Program-made: the position numbers and the translations under genes
The notes under the pieces: model-generated
What the model saw: only the letters and a program-made list of their open reading frames with translations
Told to the model about the DNA's origin: nothing
Database searches by the model: none
DNA from: JAHDVS01 sp964370985
Lineage (GTDB): Bacteria > Actinomycetota > Thermoleophilia > Gaiellales > Gaiellaceae
DNA: 53,810 nt
Assembly (NCBI GenBank): GCA_964370985.1
Contig: CAYJLE010000020.1
Coordinates: 1-53,810 of the forward strand
Direction: 5' to 3'
Shown: positions 28,856-37,010 of the stretch, in pieces
How the letters are laid out: every line of letters begins with the position of its first letter
Position numbering within the stretch: position 1 is the stretch's first letter

Positions 28856-29928
28856 TCCGGCTGCTCCTGGTCGACGACTCCCCGACGAACCGCGCCGCGC
28901 TCAGGGCAGCGCTGAGCGACGACTCGGGGATCGAGATCGTCGGGGAGGCCGGGAACGGGGAGGAGGCGATCGAGCGCGCGCTGGAGCTCGCTCCGGACGT
29001 CGTCCTGATGGACGTCGAGATGCCGGTCCTCGACGGCATCTCGGCGACGGAGCGGATCCGGCAGCTCGCACCGGAGATCCGGGTGGTCGCCCTGACCGCG
29101 CACGAGGAGCAGGAGGTGATCGGCGCGATGATCGCGGCCGGCGCCCGCAGCTACTGCCTGAAGGGCGCGCCCCTGGCCGATCTCCGGCACGCGCTCGAGT
29201 CCGCCGTGACCGGGGCGCACGTGGATGGGCGCGTGATGCCCAAGGTGCTCGACGAGGTGGTGCGCCTGTTCCAGCAGGAGCGCGTTGCCGTCTGGCAGCT
29301 CGCCGCGGCGAACAGCGAGATCGCGGACCAGTCGGACCGACTGGAGCGGCTCACGCACGGGATCGTCCATTCGCTCGCGGCCGCGATCGAGGCCCGCGAC
29401 CGCTACACCGGCGGGCACGTGGAGCGCGTCTCCCGCTACGCGATGCTGCTGACCGAGCGGGTCGCACCGGCCGTGGCCCGCGACCCCCGGGTGGAGTTCG
29501 GCTACGTGCTCCACGACGTCGGCAAGATCGGCGTCCCCGATCGCGTCCTCCTGAGCACCGGCCCGCTCGACGACGAGGGCTGGGCCCTGATGCGGGCGCA
29601 CGTCGAGATCGGCGGGCGGCTGCTCGAGCCGATCCCCGAGTTCGAGTCGGTACGGGAGGTCGTGCTGTGCCATCACGAGCGCTGGGACGGCAGCGGCTAC
29701 CCGGCCGGCCTGCGCGGCGACGAGATCCCGATCACCGCCCGTCTGTTCGCCGTCTGCGATGCGTTCGACGCGATGACGACGGATCGCCCCTACCAGGCGG
29801 CCAGGTCGCTGGAGGAGGCGCTCGAGCAGCTTGCCGCCTGCGCCGGCAGCCAGTTCGACCCCGAGCCGGTCGCCGAGCTGACCGCGCTGGCCCGGCGGGG
29901 CGCCCTCGAGCCGGTGGGGACCGCCTGA
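28852..29928 (+). CDS. REC-HD-GYP response regulator, c-di-GMP phosphodiesterase
   Basis: A 358-residue protein with a NarL-like receiver (LLVDDSPTNRAALRAAL; Asp in VLMDVEMPVLDG; Lys in YCLKGAPLADL) and an HD-GYP domain with GGHVERVSRYA, LHDVGKIGVPD, HHERWDGSGYP and DAFDAMTTDRPYQ, all catalytic signatures intact. It starts with GTG overlapping the kinase stop. The receiver looks like those of LuxR regulators, with the DNA-binding half replaced by HD-GYP, which explains its pairing with a HisKA_3 kinase. Confidence 0.92.
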   Translation: MIRLLLVDDSPTNRAALRAALSDDSGIEIVGEAGNGEEAIERALELAPDVVLMDVEMPVLDGISATERIRQLAPEIRVVALTAHEEQEVIGAMIAAGARSYCLKGAPLADLRHALESAVTGAHVDGRVMPKVLDEVVRLFQQERVAVWQLAAANSEIADQSDRLERLTHGIVHSLAAAIEARDRYTGGHVERVSRYAMLLTERVAPAVARDPRVEFGYVLHDVGKIGVPDRVLLSTGPLDDEGWALMRAHVEIGGRLLEPIPEFESVREVVLCHHERWDGSGYPAGLRGDEIPITARLFAVCDAFDAMTTDRPYQAARSLEEALEQLAACAGSQFDPEPVAELTALARRGALEPVGTA

Positions 29929-29968
29929 GCCCGTTCCCGGGCGGCCTCGGGCAGGCTAGCCTGAGCGG

Positions 29969-31837
29969 GTGGCGCCAGAGCGCGGAGGCCGGCAGGAACG
30001 GATCGAGGCGGAGCTGCGGGCGCTCCCGGCCCGGCCGGGCGTCTACCTCCTGCGCGGGCGCGGCGACGCGGTGCTCTACGTGGGCAAGGCGAAGAGCCTG
30101 CGTGCCCGCGTGCGCTCGTACTTCCGCGGCGGCGACTCCCGCGTCGGGATCGGCCAGCTCGTCGAGCGCGTCGAGCGGATCGAGTTCGTCGTCACCCGCT
30201 CCGAGGGCGAGGCGCTCCATCTCGAGCAGAACCTGATCAAGCGCCACCGCCCACCCTTCAACGTGCGCCTGCGCGACGACAAGTCGTACCCGTACATCGC
30301 CGTCACCGTCGACGACGACTTCCCGCGCGTCATCTTCACCCGTGAGCGTCACCGTCGCGGCGTCGTCTACTTCGGCCCCTACGCGTCCGCGAAGAAGGTG
30401 CGTGAGACGCTCGACGTCCTCAACCGGGTGTTCCAGTTCCGGCCCTGCGAGGGACCGCAGCCGGGAAGGCGCTCCGGCATCCCGTGCCTCGACTACCACA
30501 TCGAGCGCTGCCTCGCCCCCTGCGTCGGGTATGTCTCGAACGGGGAGTACCGGCGCGTCGTCGACGGTGTCGTCGAGTTCCTCTCGGGCGAGACCCGGCC
30601 GATCCAGCGGGAGCTCGAGCGCCGGATGGCGGAGGCGGCGGCTCGCGAGGAGTTCGAGGGGGCGGCGCGCTACCGCAACCGTCTGTTCGCGATCCGTCAC
30701 CTCGCGGAGCGCCAGGCGGCGGACAAGCGCTCGCTCGGCACCGTCGACGTGATCGGGATCGCCGCCGCCGGGCAGACGGCGGCGGTGCAGGTGTTCCCGC
30801 TCCGCGACGGGCGGCTCGTGGACCGTCACACGTTCTATCTCGAGAATCCCGCCGGGCAGGACGTGCCGGCGCTCGCGGAGGCATTCTGCCTCGAGTACTA
30901 CGGCGGCGGGCCGAGCGTGCCGCCGCTCGTCGTCGTGCCCCCCGGCTGCGGCGGCGCCGGGCTCGGCGAGTATCTGTCGTCCCTGCGCGGCAGCCGGGTG
31001 GAGGTGCGGGAACCGCTACGGGGTGAGAAGCGGCGGCTGCAGGAGCTCGCCCAGGCGAACGCGGAGCTGGCGCTCGCTGGAGACCGCGCGGAGGGCGAGC
31101 GCAGGCGGGTGCGGCGCATCGAGGCGCTCGAGGAGCTGCGGGAGGCCCTGAACCTCGAGAGCCTCCCGGTCAGGATCGAGTGCTTCGACATCTCGCAGGT
31201 CCAGGGCGCCTCGCCGGTGGGCTCGATGGTCGTGTTCGAGGACGCCGTGCCGAGGAAGGCGCACTACCGCAAGTTTGCGATTCGCGGCGTCGAGGGCCAG
31301 GACGACTACGCGATGCTGGCGGAGGTGATCTCACGTCGCTTCGCCCGCCTCGGCGTCTCGCCCGGCGCAGACGGCTACGACGAGAGCTTCGCCGCCACGC
31401 CCAGCCTCGTCGTCGTCGACGGTGGCAAGGGCCAGCTCGCGGGAGCGCTCGAGGCGATGGCGGCGTTCGATCTGCCCCGTGTCGCCGCGATCGCGCTCGC
31501 GAAGCGCGAGGAGGAGGTGTTCGTGCCCGGCCGGTCACGGCCCGTGCCGCTGGCCCGCGAATCCGCCGGCCTGCAGCTCCTCCAGCGGCTGCGCGACGAG
31601 GCCCACCGCTTCGCGCTCGGCTTCCACCGCGTCCGGCGCGATGCCCGAGCCCGTGAGTCTCTTCTCGACGCGCTGCCCGGCGTGGGCCCGGCGCGCAAGC
31701 GGGCCCTGCTGCGCCACTTCGGCTCGGCGGAGCGACTGCTCGAGGCGACACGCGATGAGCTCGAGGGCGTCCCGGGGATCCCGCCCCGGACGGGCCGCGC
31801 GATCCACGCCGCGCTGCACAAGACCGGCTCCGTGTAG
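29969..31837 (+). CDS. uvrC: Excinuclease ABC subunit C
   Basis: Makes both incisions in nucleotide excision repair. The 622-residue protein has an N-terminal GIY-YIG nuclease (GVYLLRGRGDAVLYVGKAKSLRARVRSYF), the central CLDYHIERCLAPCVG cysteine motif, a UVR motif (ARYRNRLFAI), the RNase H-like half (CFDISQVQGASPVGSMV; VVDGGKGQL) and C-terminal helix-hairpin-helices (LPGVGPARKRALLRHF). TAGCCT ends 6 nt before the GTG. In many actinobacteria uvrC is followed by rapZ-yvcK-whiA, but here pruA and ogt intervene. Confidence 0.97.
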   Translation: MAPERGGRQERIEAELRALPARPGVYLLRGRGDAVLYVGKAKSLRARVRSYFRGGDSRVGIGQLVERVERIEFVVTRSEGEALHLEQNLIKRHRPPFNVRLRDDKSYPYIAVTVDDDFPRVIFTRERHRRGVVYFGPYASAKKVRETLDVLNRVFQFRPCEGPQPGRRSGIPCLDYHIERCLAPCVGYVSNGEYRRVVDGVVEFLSGETRPIQRELERRMAEAAAREEFEGAARYRNRLFAIRHLAERQAADKRSLGTVDVIGIAAAGQTAAVQVFPLRDGRLVDRHTFYLENPAGQDVPALAEAFCLEYYGGGPSVPPLVVVPPGCGGAGLGEYLSSLRGSRVEVREPLRGEKRRLQELAQANAELALAGDRAEGERRRVRRIEALEELREALNLESLPVRIECFDISQVQGASPVGSMVVFEDAVPRKAHYRKFAIRGVEGQDDYAMLAEVISRRFARLGVSPGADGYDESFAATPSLVVVDGGKGQLAGALEAMAAFDLPRVAAIALAKREEEVFVPGRSRPVPLARESAGLQLLQRLRDEAHRFALGFHRVRRDARARESLLDALPGVGPARKRALLRHFGSAERLLEATRDELEGVPGIPPRTGRAIHAALHKTGSV

Positions 31838-31844
31838 GGACGGG

Positions 31845-33479
31845 TCAGTCGGGCTGCAGGAACGGGTAGCGGTAGTCCGTCGGCGGAACGAACGTCTCCT
31901 TGACGGTTCGCGGGCTCGTCCAGCGGATCAGGTTCCACAGCGAGCCGGCCTTGTCGTTCGTGCCGGACGCGCGGGCGCCCCCGAACGGCTGCTGGCCGAC
32001 GACGGCGCCGGTCGGCTTGTCGTTCAGGTAGAGGTTCCCGGCCGCGTAGCGCAGCGCGTCCGCCGCCCTGATCGTCGCGTAGCGGTCCTCCGAGAAGATC
32101 GAGCCGGTGAGCGCGTACGGGGCGGTGCGGTCGACCAGCTCGAGCGTCTCCTCGAACCGGCCCTCCGGGTAGACGTAGCAGGTCACGACCGGTCCGAACA
32201 GCTCGTCGCGGAGCAGGCGGAAGCCCGGGTCGCGGGTCTCGATGATCGTCGGCTCGACGAAAAAGCCGACCGAGTCGTCCGTGCCACCCCCGGCGACGAC
32301 CTCCGTGTCCGGATGGGCCCGCGCCTCCGCGATCGCCGCCGCCTGCGTCGCGAACGAGCTCCCGTCGATCACGGCGCCCATGAAGTTCGTGAAAGCTGCC
32401 ACGTCACCGGTGCGGATCGTCGCGGCCTCCGCCGCCAGGCGCTCTCGCAGCTCGGGCCAGAGGTTGGCGGGGGCGTAGACGCGTGACGCCGCCGAGCACT
32501 TCTGCCCCTGGTACTCGAACGCCCCACGCAGGATCGCCGCCGCGACCGCGTCCACGTCGGCCGACGGGTGCGCGACCACGAAGTCCTTGCCGCCCGTCTC
32601 GCCGACGAGCCGCGGGTAGCCGCGGTAGCGGTCGATCGAGCCGCCCACCGCCCTCCAGATCCCCTGGAAGACGCCGGTCGAGCCGGTGAAATGCACCCCG
32701 GCCAGCTCGGGGCTCGCGAGCGCGGCGTCCCCGACCGTGGCACCCGGCCCGTACACGAGGTTGATCACGCCCGGCGGCAGCCCCGCCTGCTCGAGCAGCT
32801 TCAGCGTGTACCAGGCCGGCAGCATCGCGGTCGAGGCCGGCTTCCAGACGACGGTGCAGCCCATCAGGGCCGGCGACGTCGTCAGATTCGCGCCGATCGA
32901 GGCGAAGTTGAACGGGCTGACCGCCAGCACGAACCCCTCGAGCGGCCGGTACTCGAGCCGGTTCCAGACGCCGGGAGAGGAGATCGGCTGCTCCTCGTAG
33001 ATTCGCCTCAGGAAGCCGGCGTTGAAGCGCCAGAAGTCACAGGTCTCGCAGGCCGCGTCGATCTCCGCCTGGTGAGCGGTCTTGGACAGGTTCAGCATCG
33101 TTGCCGCATTCAGCGTGTCCCGCCACGGTCCCGAGAGCAGCTCGGCGGCGCGTAGGAAGACGGCGACGCGCTCCTCCCACGGGGCCCGGCTCCAGTCGTG
33201 CCAGGCCTCCCGCGCCGCCGCGATCGCCGCCTCCGTCTCGGCCCGCCCGCCCTGATGGACGTCGGCGAGCACGTGGCCGTGGTCGTGGGGCATCACCGCC
33301 TGGCGTAGCGTCCCCGTGCGCACCTCGCGGCCGCCGATCACGCACGCGAGCTCGGGCCGCTCGTCGCGCATCGCTCCGAGCCGCAGCTTCAGGCTCGCCC
33401 GCTCGGCCGTCCCCGGCGCGTAGGACCGGATCGGCTCGTTGACGGCCCCGGGCGGCTGGAAGATCCCGTGGGCGCTCAT
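31845..33479 (-). CDS. pruA: L-glutamate gamma-semialdehyde (P5C) dehydrogenase
   Basis: Oxidises glutamate semialdehyde to glutamate in proline and ornithine breakdown. The 544-residue protein is a full-length ALDH with the NAD-binding VVWKPAST, the general base Glu in GETGGKDFVV, the catalytic Cys in EYQGQKCSAASRVY, and the C-terminal LNDKPTGAVVGQQPFGGARASGTNDKAG typical of the P5C branch. ATG at 33479 with TACCAT 6 nt upstream. No proline dehydrogenase gene is adjacent. Convergent with uvrC, divergent from ogt. Confidence 0.96.
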   Translation of the reverse strand: MSAHGIFQPPGAVNEPIRSYAPGTAERASLKLRLGAMRDERPELACVIGGREVRTGTLRQAVMPHDHGHVLADVHQGGRAETEAAIAAAREAWHDWSRAPWEERVAVFLRAAELLSGPWRDTLNAATMLNLSKTAHQAEIDAACETCDFWRFNAGFLRRIYEEQPISSPGVWNRLEYRPLEGFVLAVSPFNFASIGANLTTSPALMGCTVVWKPASTAMLPAWYTLKLLEQAGLPPGVINLVYGPGATVGDAALASPELAGVHFTGSTGVFQGIWRAVGGSIDRYRGYPRLVGETGGKDFVVAHPSADVDAVAAAILRGAFEYQGQKCSAASRVYAPANLWPELRERLAAEAATIRTGDVAAFTNFMGAVIDGSSFATQAAAIAEARAHPDTEVVAGGGTDDSVGFFVEPTIIETRDPGFRLLRDELFGPVVTCYVYPEGRFEETLELVDRTAPYALTGSIFSEDRYATIRAADALRYAAGNLYLNDKPTGAVVGQQPFGGARASGTNDKAGSLWNLIRWTSPRTVKETFVPPTDYRYPFLQPD

Positions 33480-33485
33480 ACGGGG

Positions 33486-33495
33486 ATGGTACGCT
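33486..33495. promoter_or_regulatory. Overlapping divergent -10 boxes between pruA and ogt
   Basis: ATGGTACGCT carries TACGCT on the plus strand (33490-33495, 10 nt before the ogt GTG) and TACCAT on the minus strand (33486-33491, 6 nt before the pruA ATG). The two hexamers share the central TA, so one melted bubble could serve both directions. Confidence 0.45.
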
Positions 33496-33505
33496 CGCGC
33501 CACAC

Positions 33506-33967
33506 GTGGCAGTCAAGCCCTTCCGCTACGAGGCCGAGGGGTGGGGCGTCGGCGAGCTGTGGCTCGACGGCGACCGCGTCGTCTGGCACGAGGTGCCGCG
33601 GGCGGGGCCCGTGCCGCCCGCGGGCGGACCGGAGCTGGCCGAGCGTCTCCGCGCCTACTTCGCCGGCGAGCCGGTCTGCTTCGACGACGTCGACCTCGAC
33701 CTCGAGGGGCTGTCGCCGTTCGGGCGGGACGTCGCCACGGCGCTGCGGCGCGTGCCGCGCGGCGAGACCGTCACCTACGGTGAGCTGGCCGCGCTCGCCG
33801 GTCGCCCCGGCGCCGCCCGCGCCGCCGGCACGTTCTGCGCCAACAACCACCTGCCCGTCTTCGTGCCCTGCCACCGCGTCGTCGCGGCCGGGGGCATCGG
33901 CTCCTACGGCGAGCTCGGCGTCGCTTACAAGCAGCGGCTGCTCGCGCTCGAAGGCTGGCGGGGGTGA
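33506..33967 (+). CDS. ogt: Methylated-DNA-protein cysteine methyltransferase
   Basis: Suicide repair protein removing methyl groups from O6-methylguanine. The 153-residue protein ends in the Ogt/AGT C-terminal domain with RGETVTYGELAALAGRPGAARA and the acceptor Cys in VPCHRVVAAGG, then GSYGELGVAYKQRLLALE. The N-terminal domain is short. GTG start; its stop overlaps the whiA start by 4 nt, linking repair and WhiA expression. Confidence 0.93.
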   Translation: MAVKPFRYEAEGWGVGELWLDGDRVVWHEVPRAGPVPPAGGPELAERLRAYFAGEPVCFDDVDLDLEGLSPFGRDVATALRRVPRGETVTYGELAALAGRPGAARAAGTFCANNHLPVFVPCHRVVAAGGIGSYGELGVAYKQRLLALEGWRG

Positions 33968-34884
33968 GCCTCTCCGATGCCGTCCGCTCCGAGCTGGCCG
34001 CGATCGACCCGCGCCGGCCCTGCTGCCGGCTCGCCGAGCTGTCCGCGCTCGTCCGCACCGCCGGCACGCTGCACCTGCGCTCCGGCGGCAGCCTTGCCGT
34101 CCACCTCGACGTTGCCAGCGCCGCCGTCGCGCGCCGCGCGTTCGTGCTCCTGCGCGGCTTCGGCGTGGCCGCCGAGATCCGCACCTACCGCCGCCATGCG
34201 TTCGGGCGGGAGGCGCGCTACGAGCTGCACCTCGGTGGCGATCCGCGTGCGCTGCAGACGCTCAACGAGGCCGGTGTGCTCGGCCCGACGCTGACCCCGC
34301 TTCCCGAGCCGCCCCGACGGGTGGTCGCGCGGCCCTGTTGCCGGGCCGCCTACCTGCGCGGGGCGCTGCTCGGCGCCGGCTCCGTGAGCGGCCCCCGCGC
34401 GCCCCATCTCGAGGTGCGCGTCGCCACGGAAGCGGGCGCCCGGCTGCTCGCGACCCTGGCCGCCGAGGAGGGTATCCACCTCTCGGTGCTCGACCGCGGC
34501 CGCCACGCCGCCGCGTACGCGAAGGGTGCCGAGGCGATCTCCGACCTGCTCGGCCTCGTCGGCGCCCACGATGCCGCGCTCGCGATCGGCGAGAGCGCGG
34601 TCGTGAGCGCGACGCGCGCCCGCGCGAACCGGCTCGCCAACGCCGATCACGCGAACCTCGTGCGGGTGAGCCGCGCCGCCCAGGCCGAGATCGCCGCGAT
34701 CCGCCGGCTCGAGCGGCGCGGCGGCCTCGAAGGCCTTCCCCGCGAGCTGCGCGAGGTCGCGGAGCTGCGGCTGCGCCAACCCTCCCTGTCGCTGCGGGAG
34801 CTCGCCGCCAGGTGCCGGCCGCCCGCGACGAAAGCGTCCGTGCACCGCCGGCTCAAGCGGCTCCAGCGGCTGGCGGGCAACTAG
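33964..34884 (+). CDS. whiA: Sporulation/cell-division regulator WhiA
   Basis: DNA-binding protein with a LAGLIDADG-like core and a C-terminal sigma-region-4-like helix-turn-helix, found across Gram-positive bacteria. The 306-residue protein has RRPCCRLAELSALVRTAGTL, CCRAAYLRGALLGAGSVS, and the C-terminal LRELAARCRPPATKASVHRRLKRL. It is slightly shorter than in Streptomyces. Usual partners rapZ and yvcK are absent upstream, but gap-pgk-tpiA follow as in many actinobacteria. Start is the GTG overlapping ogt. Confidence 0.95.
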   Translation: MSLSDAVRSELAAIDPRRPCCRLAELSALVRTAGTLHLRSGGSLAVHLDVASAAVARRAFVLLRGFGVAAEIRTYRRHAFGREARYELHLGGDPRALQTLNEAGVLGPTLTPLPEPPRRVVARPCCRAAYLRGALLGAGSVSGPRAPHLEVRVATEAGARLLATLAAEEGIHLSVLDRGRHAAAYAKGAEAISDLLGLVGAHDAALAIGESAVVSATRARANRLANADHANLVRVSRAAQAEIAAIRRLERRGGLEGLPRELREVAELRLRQPSLSLRELAARCRPPATKASVHRRLKRLQRLAGN

Positions 34885-34924
34885 AATCGGCGCCCAGGGC
34901 AGTCGAGCGGGCAGGAGGCAGCGA

Positions 34925-35923
34925 ATGGGCGTGCGCGTGGGGATCAACGGCTTCGGCCGGATCGGGCGGAACTTCTTCCGGGCGGCGGTGGAGCAGGGAG
35001 CCGACGTCGAGCTGGTCGCGGTCAACGACCTCGGCGACGCGGCCACGATGGCACACCTGCTCAAGTACGACTCCGTGCTCGGCCCGTTCGCTCACGACGT
35101 CGCCGTCGAGGACGGGGCGATCCGGGCCGCGGGCCGCGAGTTTCGGCTGCTCAACGAGCGCGACCCGGCGAAGCTGCCGTGGCGGGAGCTCGGCGCCGAG
35201 GTGGTGCTCGAGTCGACCGGGCTGTTCACCAAGCGCGAGCACGCGCAGCTCCATCTGGACGCCGGAGCCGAGAAGGTCGTGATCTCCGCGCCCGCGAGCG
35301 ACCCCGACGTCACTCTCGTGCTGGGCGTCAACGACGAGGCCTACGACCGGGAGCGCCACCGGATCGTCTCCAACGCCTCCTGCACCACGAACTGCATCGC
35401 CCCCGTCGCACGGGTCCTCCACGACGCGTACGGGATCGAGTCCGGCTTCATGACCACGATCCACGCGTACACGAACGACCAGCAGATCCTCGACCTCCCG
35501 CACCCGGACCTGCGCCGTGCCCGCGCGGCCGCGATCAACCTGATCCCCACCTCCACGGGGGCCGCCCGGGCGATCGGGCTCGTGATCCCCGAGCTGAAGG
35601 GAAAGCTCGACGGGATCGCCGTGCGCGCCCCGGTCGCTGACGGCTCGATCGTCGACCTCGTCGTGAACCTCTCCCGCGAGGTAACGAAGGACGAGATCAA
35701 CGCGCGCTTCGCCGGGCTCGCCGATCGCGACCGCTTCCGGGGCATCCTGCGCTACTCCGACGAGCCGCTCGTCTCCTCCGACGTGATCGGCAGCCCCTAC
35801 TCCTCGATCTTCGACAGCGGGCTGACCATGGCGCAGGGTCGGACCGCCAAGGTGTTCTCGTGGTACGACAACGAGTGGGGCTACTCGAACCGCCTCGTCG
35901 ACCTCGTCCAGCGCCTCCTGTAG
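34925..35923 (+). CDS. gap: Glyceraldehyde-3-phosphate dehydrogenase
   Basis: Cytosolic glycolytic enzyme (332 aa). It opens with RVGINGFGRIGRNFFRA, has the catalytic Cys in SNASCTTNCIAPV, the base His in the following IHAYTNDQ, and the C-terminal SWYDNEWGYSNRLVDL. AGGAGG lies 8 nt upstream of the ATG at 34925. TAGAAT at 34882-34887, at the whiA stop, is a plausible -10 for this operon. The TAG stop codon at 35921-35923 belongs to the flank of a palindromic repeat. Confidence 0.97.
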   Translation: MGVRVGINGFGRIGRNFFRAAVEQGADVELVAVNDLGDAATMAHLLKYDSVLGPFAHDVAVEDGAIRAAGREFRLLNERDPAKLPWRELGAEVVLESTGLFTKREHAQLHLDAGAEKVVISAPASDPDVTLVLGVNDEAYDRERHRIVSNASCTTNCIAPVARVLHDAYGIESGFMTTIHAYTNDQQILDLPHPDLRRARAAAINLIPTSTGAARAIGLVIPELKGKLDGIAVRAPVADGSIVDLVVNLSREVTKDEINARFAGLADRDRFRGILRYSDEPLVSSDVIGSPYSSIFDSGLTMAQGRTAKVFSWYDNEWGYSNRLVDLVQRLL

Positions 35924-35943
35924 GGGCGGGTCCTGACCCGCCC
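35924..35943 (+). repeat. Dispersed palindromic repeat, copy 4, at the gap/pgk junction
   Basis: GGGCGGGTC-CT-GACCCGCCC. The TAG that precedes the core in other copies is the stop codon of gap, and the frame of pgk enters through the repeat. A stem-loop here could tune expression of pgk relative to gap. Confidence 0.7.
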
Positions 35944-36985
35944 GCCCCGCTCCGTTCGCGACGCCGATGTCGCCGGCAAGCGCGTCCTCGTGCGCGCCGA
36001 TCTCAACGTTCCGCTCGAGAACGCGCGCGTCGCCGACGACACGCGCATCCGTGCGGCCCTGCCGACCTTGCGCCTCCTGCTCGACCGTGGCGCCGCCGAG
36101 GTCGCCGTCTGCTCGCACCTCGGGCGCCCGGACGGCGTCGATCCCGCGCTCGCGATCGCGCCCGTCGAGGCGCGCCTGCGCGAGCTGCTTCCCGACCCGC
36201 GCGTGCGCGTGCTCGAGAACACCCGCTTCGACCCGGGCGAGACCCGCAACGACCCCGCATTCGCAGCCCGCCTGGCGGCCGGAATGGACGTGTACGTCAA
36301 CGACGCGTTCGGCTCCGCTCACCGGGCCCACGCCTCGACCGAGGCCGTGGCCCGGCTTCTGCCCGCGTACGCCGGGCTCCTGCTCGAGCGGGAGCTCGCG
36401 GAACTGGCCCGGCTCGTCGAGAGCCCGGAGCGACCGTTCGTCGCGGTGGTCGGCGGCGCCAAGGTGGAGGACAAGATCGGGGTGCTGCGCCGGCTTGCCG
36501 AGCTCGCGGACGCGCTGCTCGTCGGCGGCAAGATGGCGGCGGAGCTCGCGACCCAGGCTCCGCTCGGAGGGGGAGCCGAGGTGCTGCTCCCGACCGATGT
36601 CGTCGCTGCCGCCGCGTTCGAGCCGGACGCGGAGAGCCGCGTCGTCGCGGCGGACGCGGTTCCCGACGGCTGGCTCGGGCTCGACATCGGCCCGGAGACC
36701 CGCCGCGCGTTCGCGGAGCGGATCGCCGGCGCCCGCACCGTGTTCTGGAACGGGCCGATGGGTGTCTTCGAGTGGCCGCGCTTCGCCGACGGCACGAGAG
36801 CGGTCGCCGAGGCGGTCGCGGCGTTGGACGGGTTCACCGTCGTCGGCGGCGGCGACTCGGTGCGGGCGATCGAGGAGCTCGGCCTGGCGGAGCGGATCGG
36901 CTGGATCTCGACCGGCGGTGGCGCCTCGCTCGAGCTGCTCGAGGGCAGGGAGCTGCCCGGTATCGCGGCCATCCCGCCCGCCTGA
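35933..36985 (+). CDS. pgk: Phosphoglycerate kinase, compact form with unclear start
   Basis: Makes ATP and 3-phosphoglycerate in glycolysis. Conserved sequence begins SVRDADVAGKRVLVRADLNVPL, well before the first ATG/GTG (GTG 35990), and the frame is open from the gap stop. The only near-cognate start is CTG at 35933 inside the palindromic repeat, with AGGGG 9 nt upstream. From there the protein has 350 residues, against about 390-400 normally. Two segments are missing: one between CSHLGRPDG and LENTRFDPGETRND, and one after LVGGKMA, where the usual GGGMAxTF motif also differs. ATP-site GPMGVFEWP and GGGDSVRAI are present. Function should be retained. Confidence 0.9.
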   Translation: MTRPPRSVRDADVAGKRVLVRADLNVPLENARVADDTRIRAALPTLRLLLDRGAAEVAVCSHLGRPDGVDPALAIAPVEARLRELLPDPRVRVLENTRFDPGETRNDPAFAARLAAGMDVYVNDAFGSAHRAHASTEAVARLLPAYAGLLLERELAELARLVESPERPFVAVVGGAKVEDKIGVLRRLAELADALLVGGKMAAELATQAPLGGGAEVLLPTDVVAAAAFEPDAESRVVAADAVPDGWLGLDIGPETRRAFAERIAGARTVFWNGPMGVFEWPRFADGTRAVAEAVAALDGFTVVGGGDSVRAIEELGLAERIGWISTGGGASLELLEGRELPGIAAIPPA

Positions 36986-37010
36986 ATCCCGTCGCGTAGG
37001 ATCCCGCCGG

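Noticed and set aside
31835..31860. Fifth copy of the palindromic repeat after uvrC
   Set aside because: Only the left half is similar (TAGGGACGGGTCA); there is no matching right arm.
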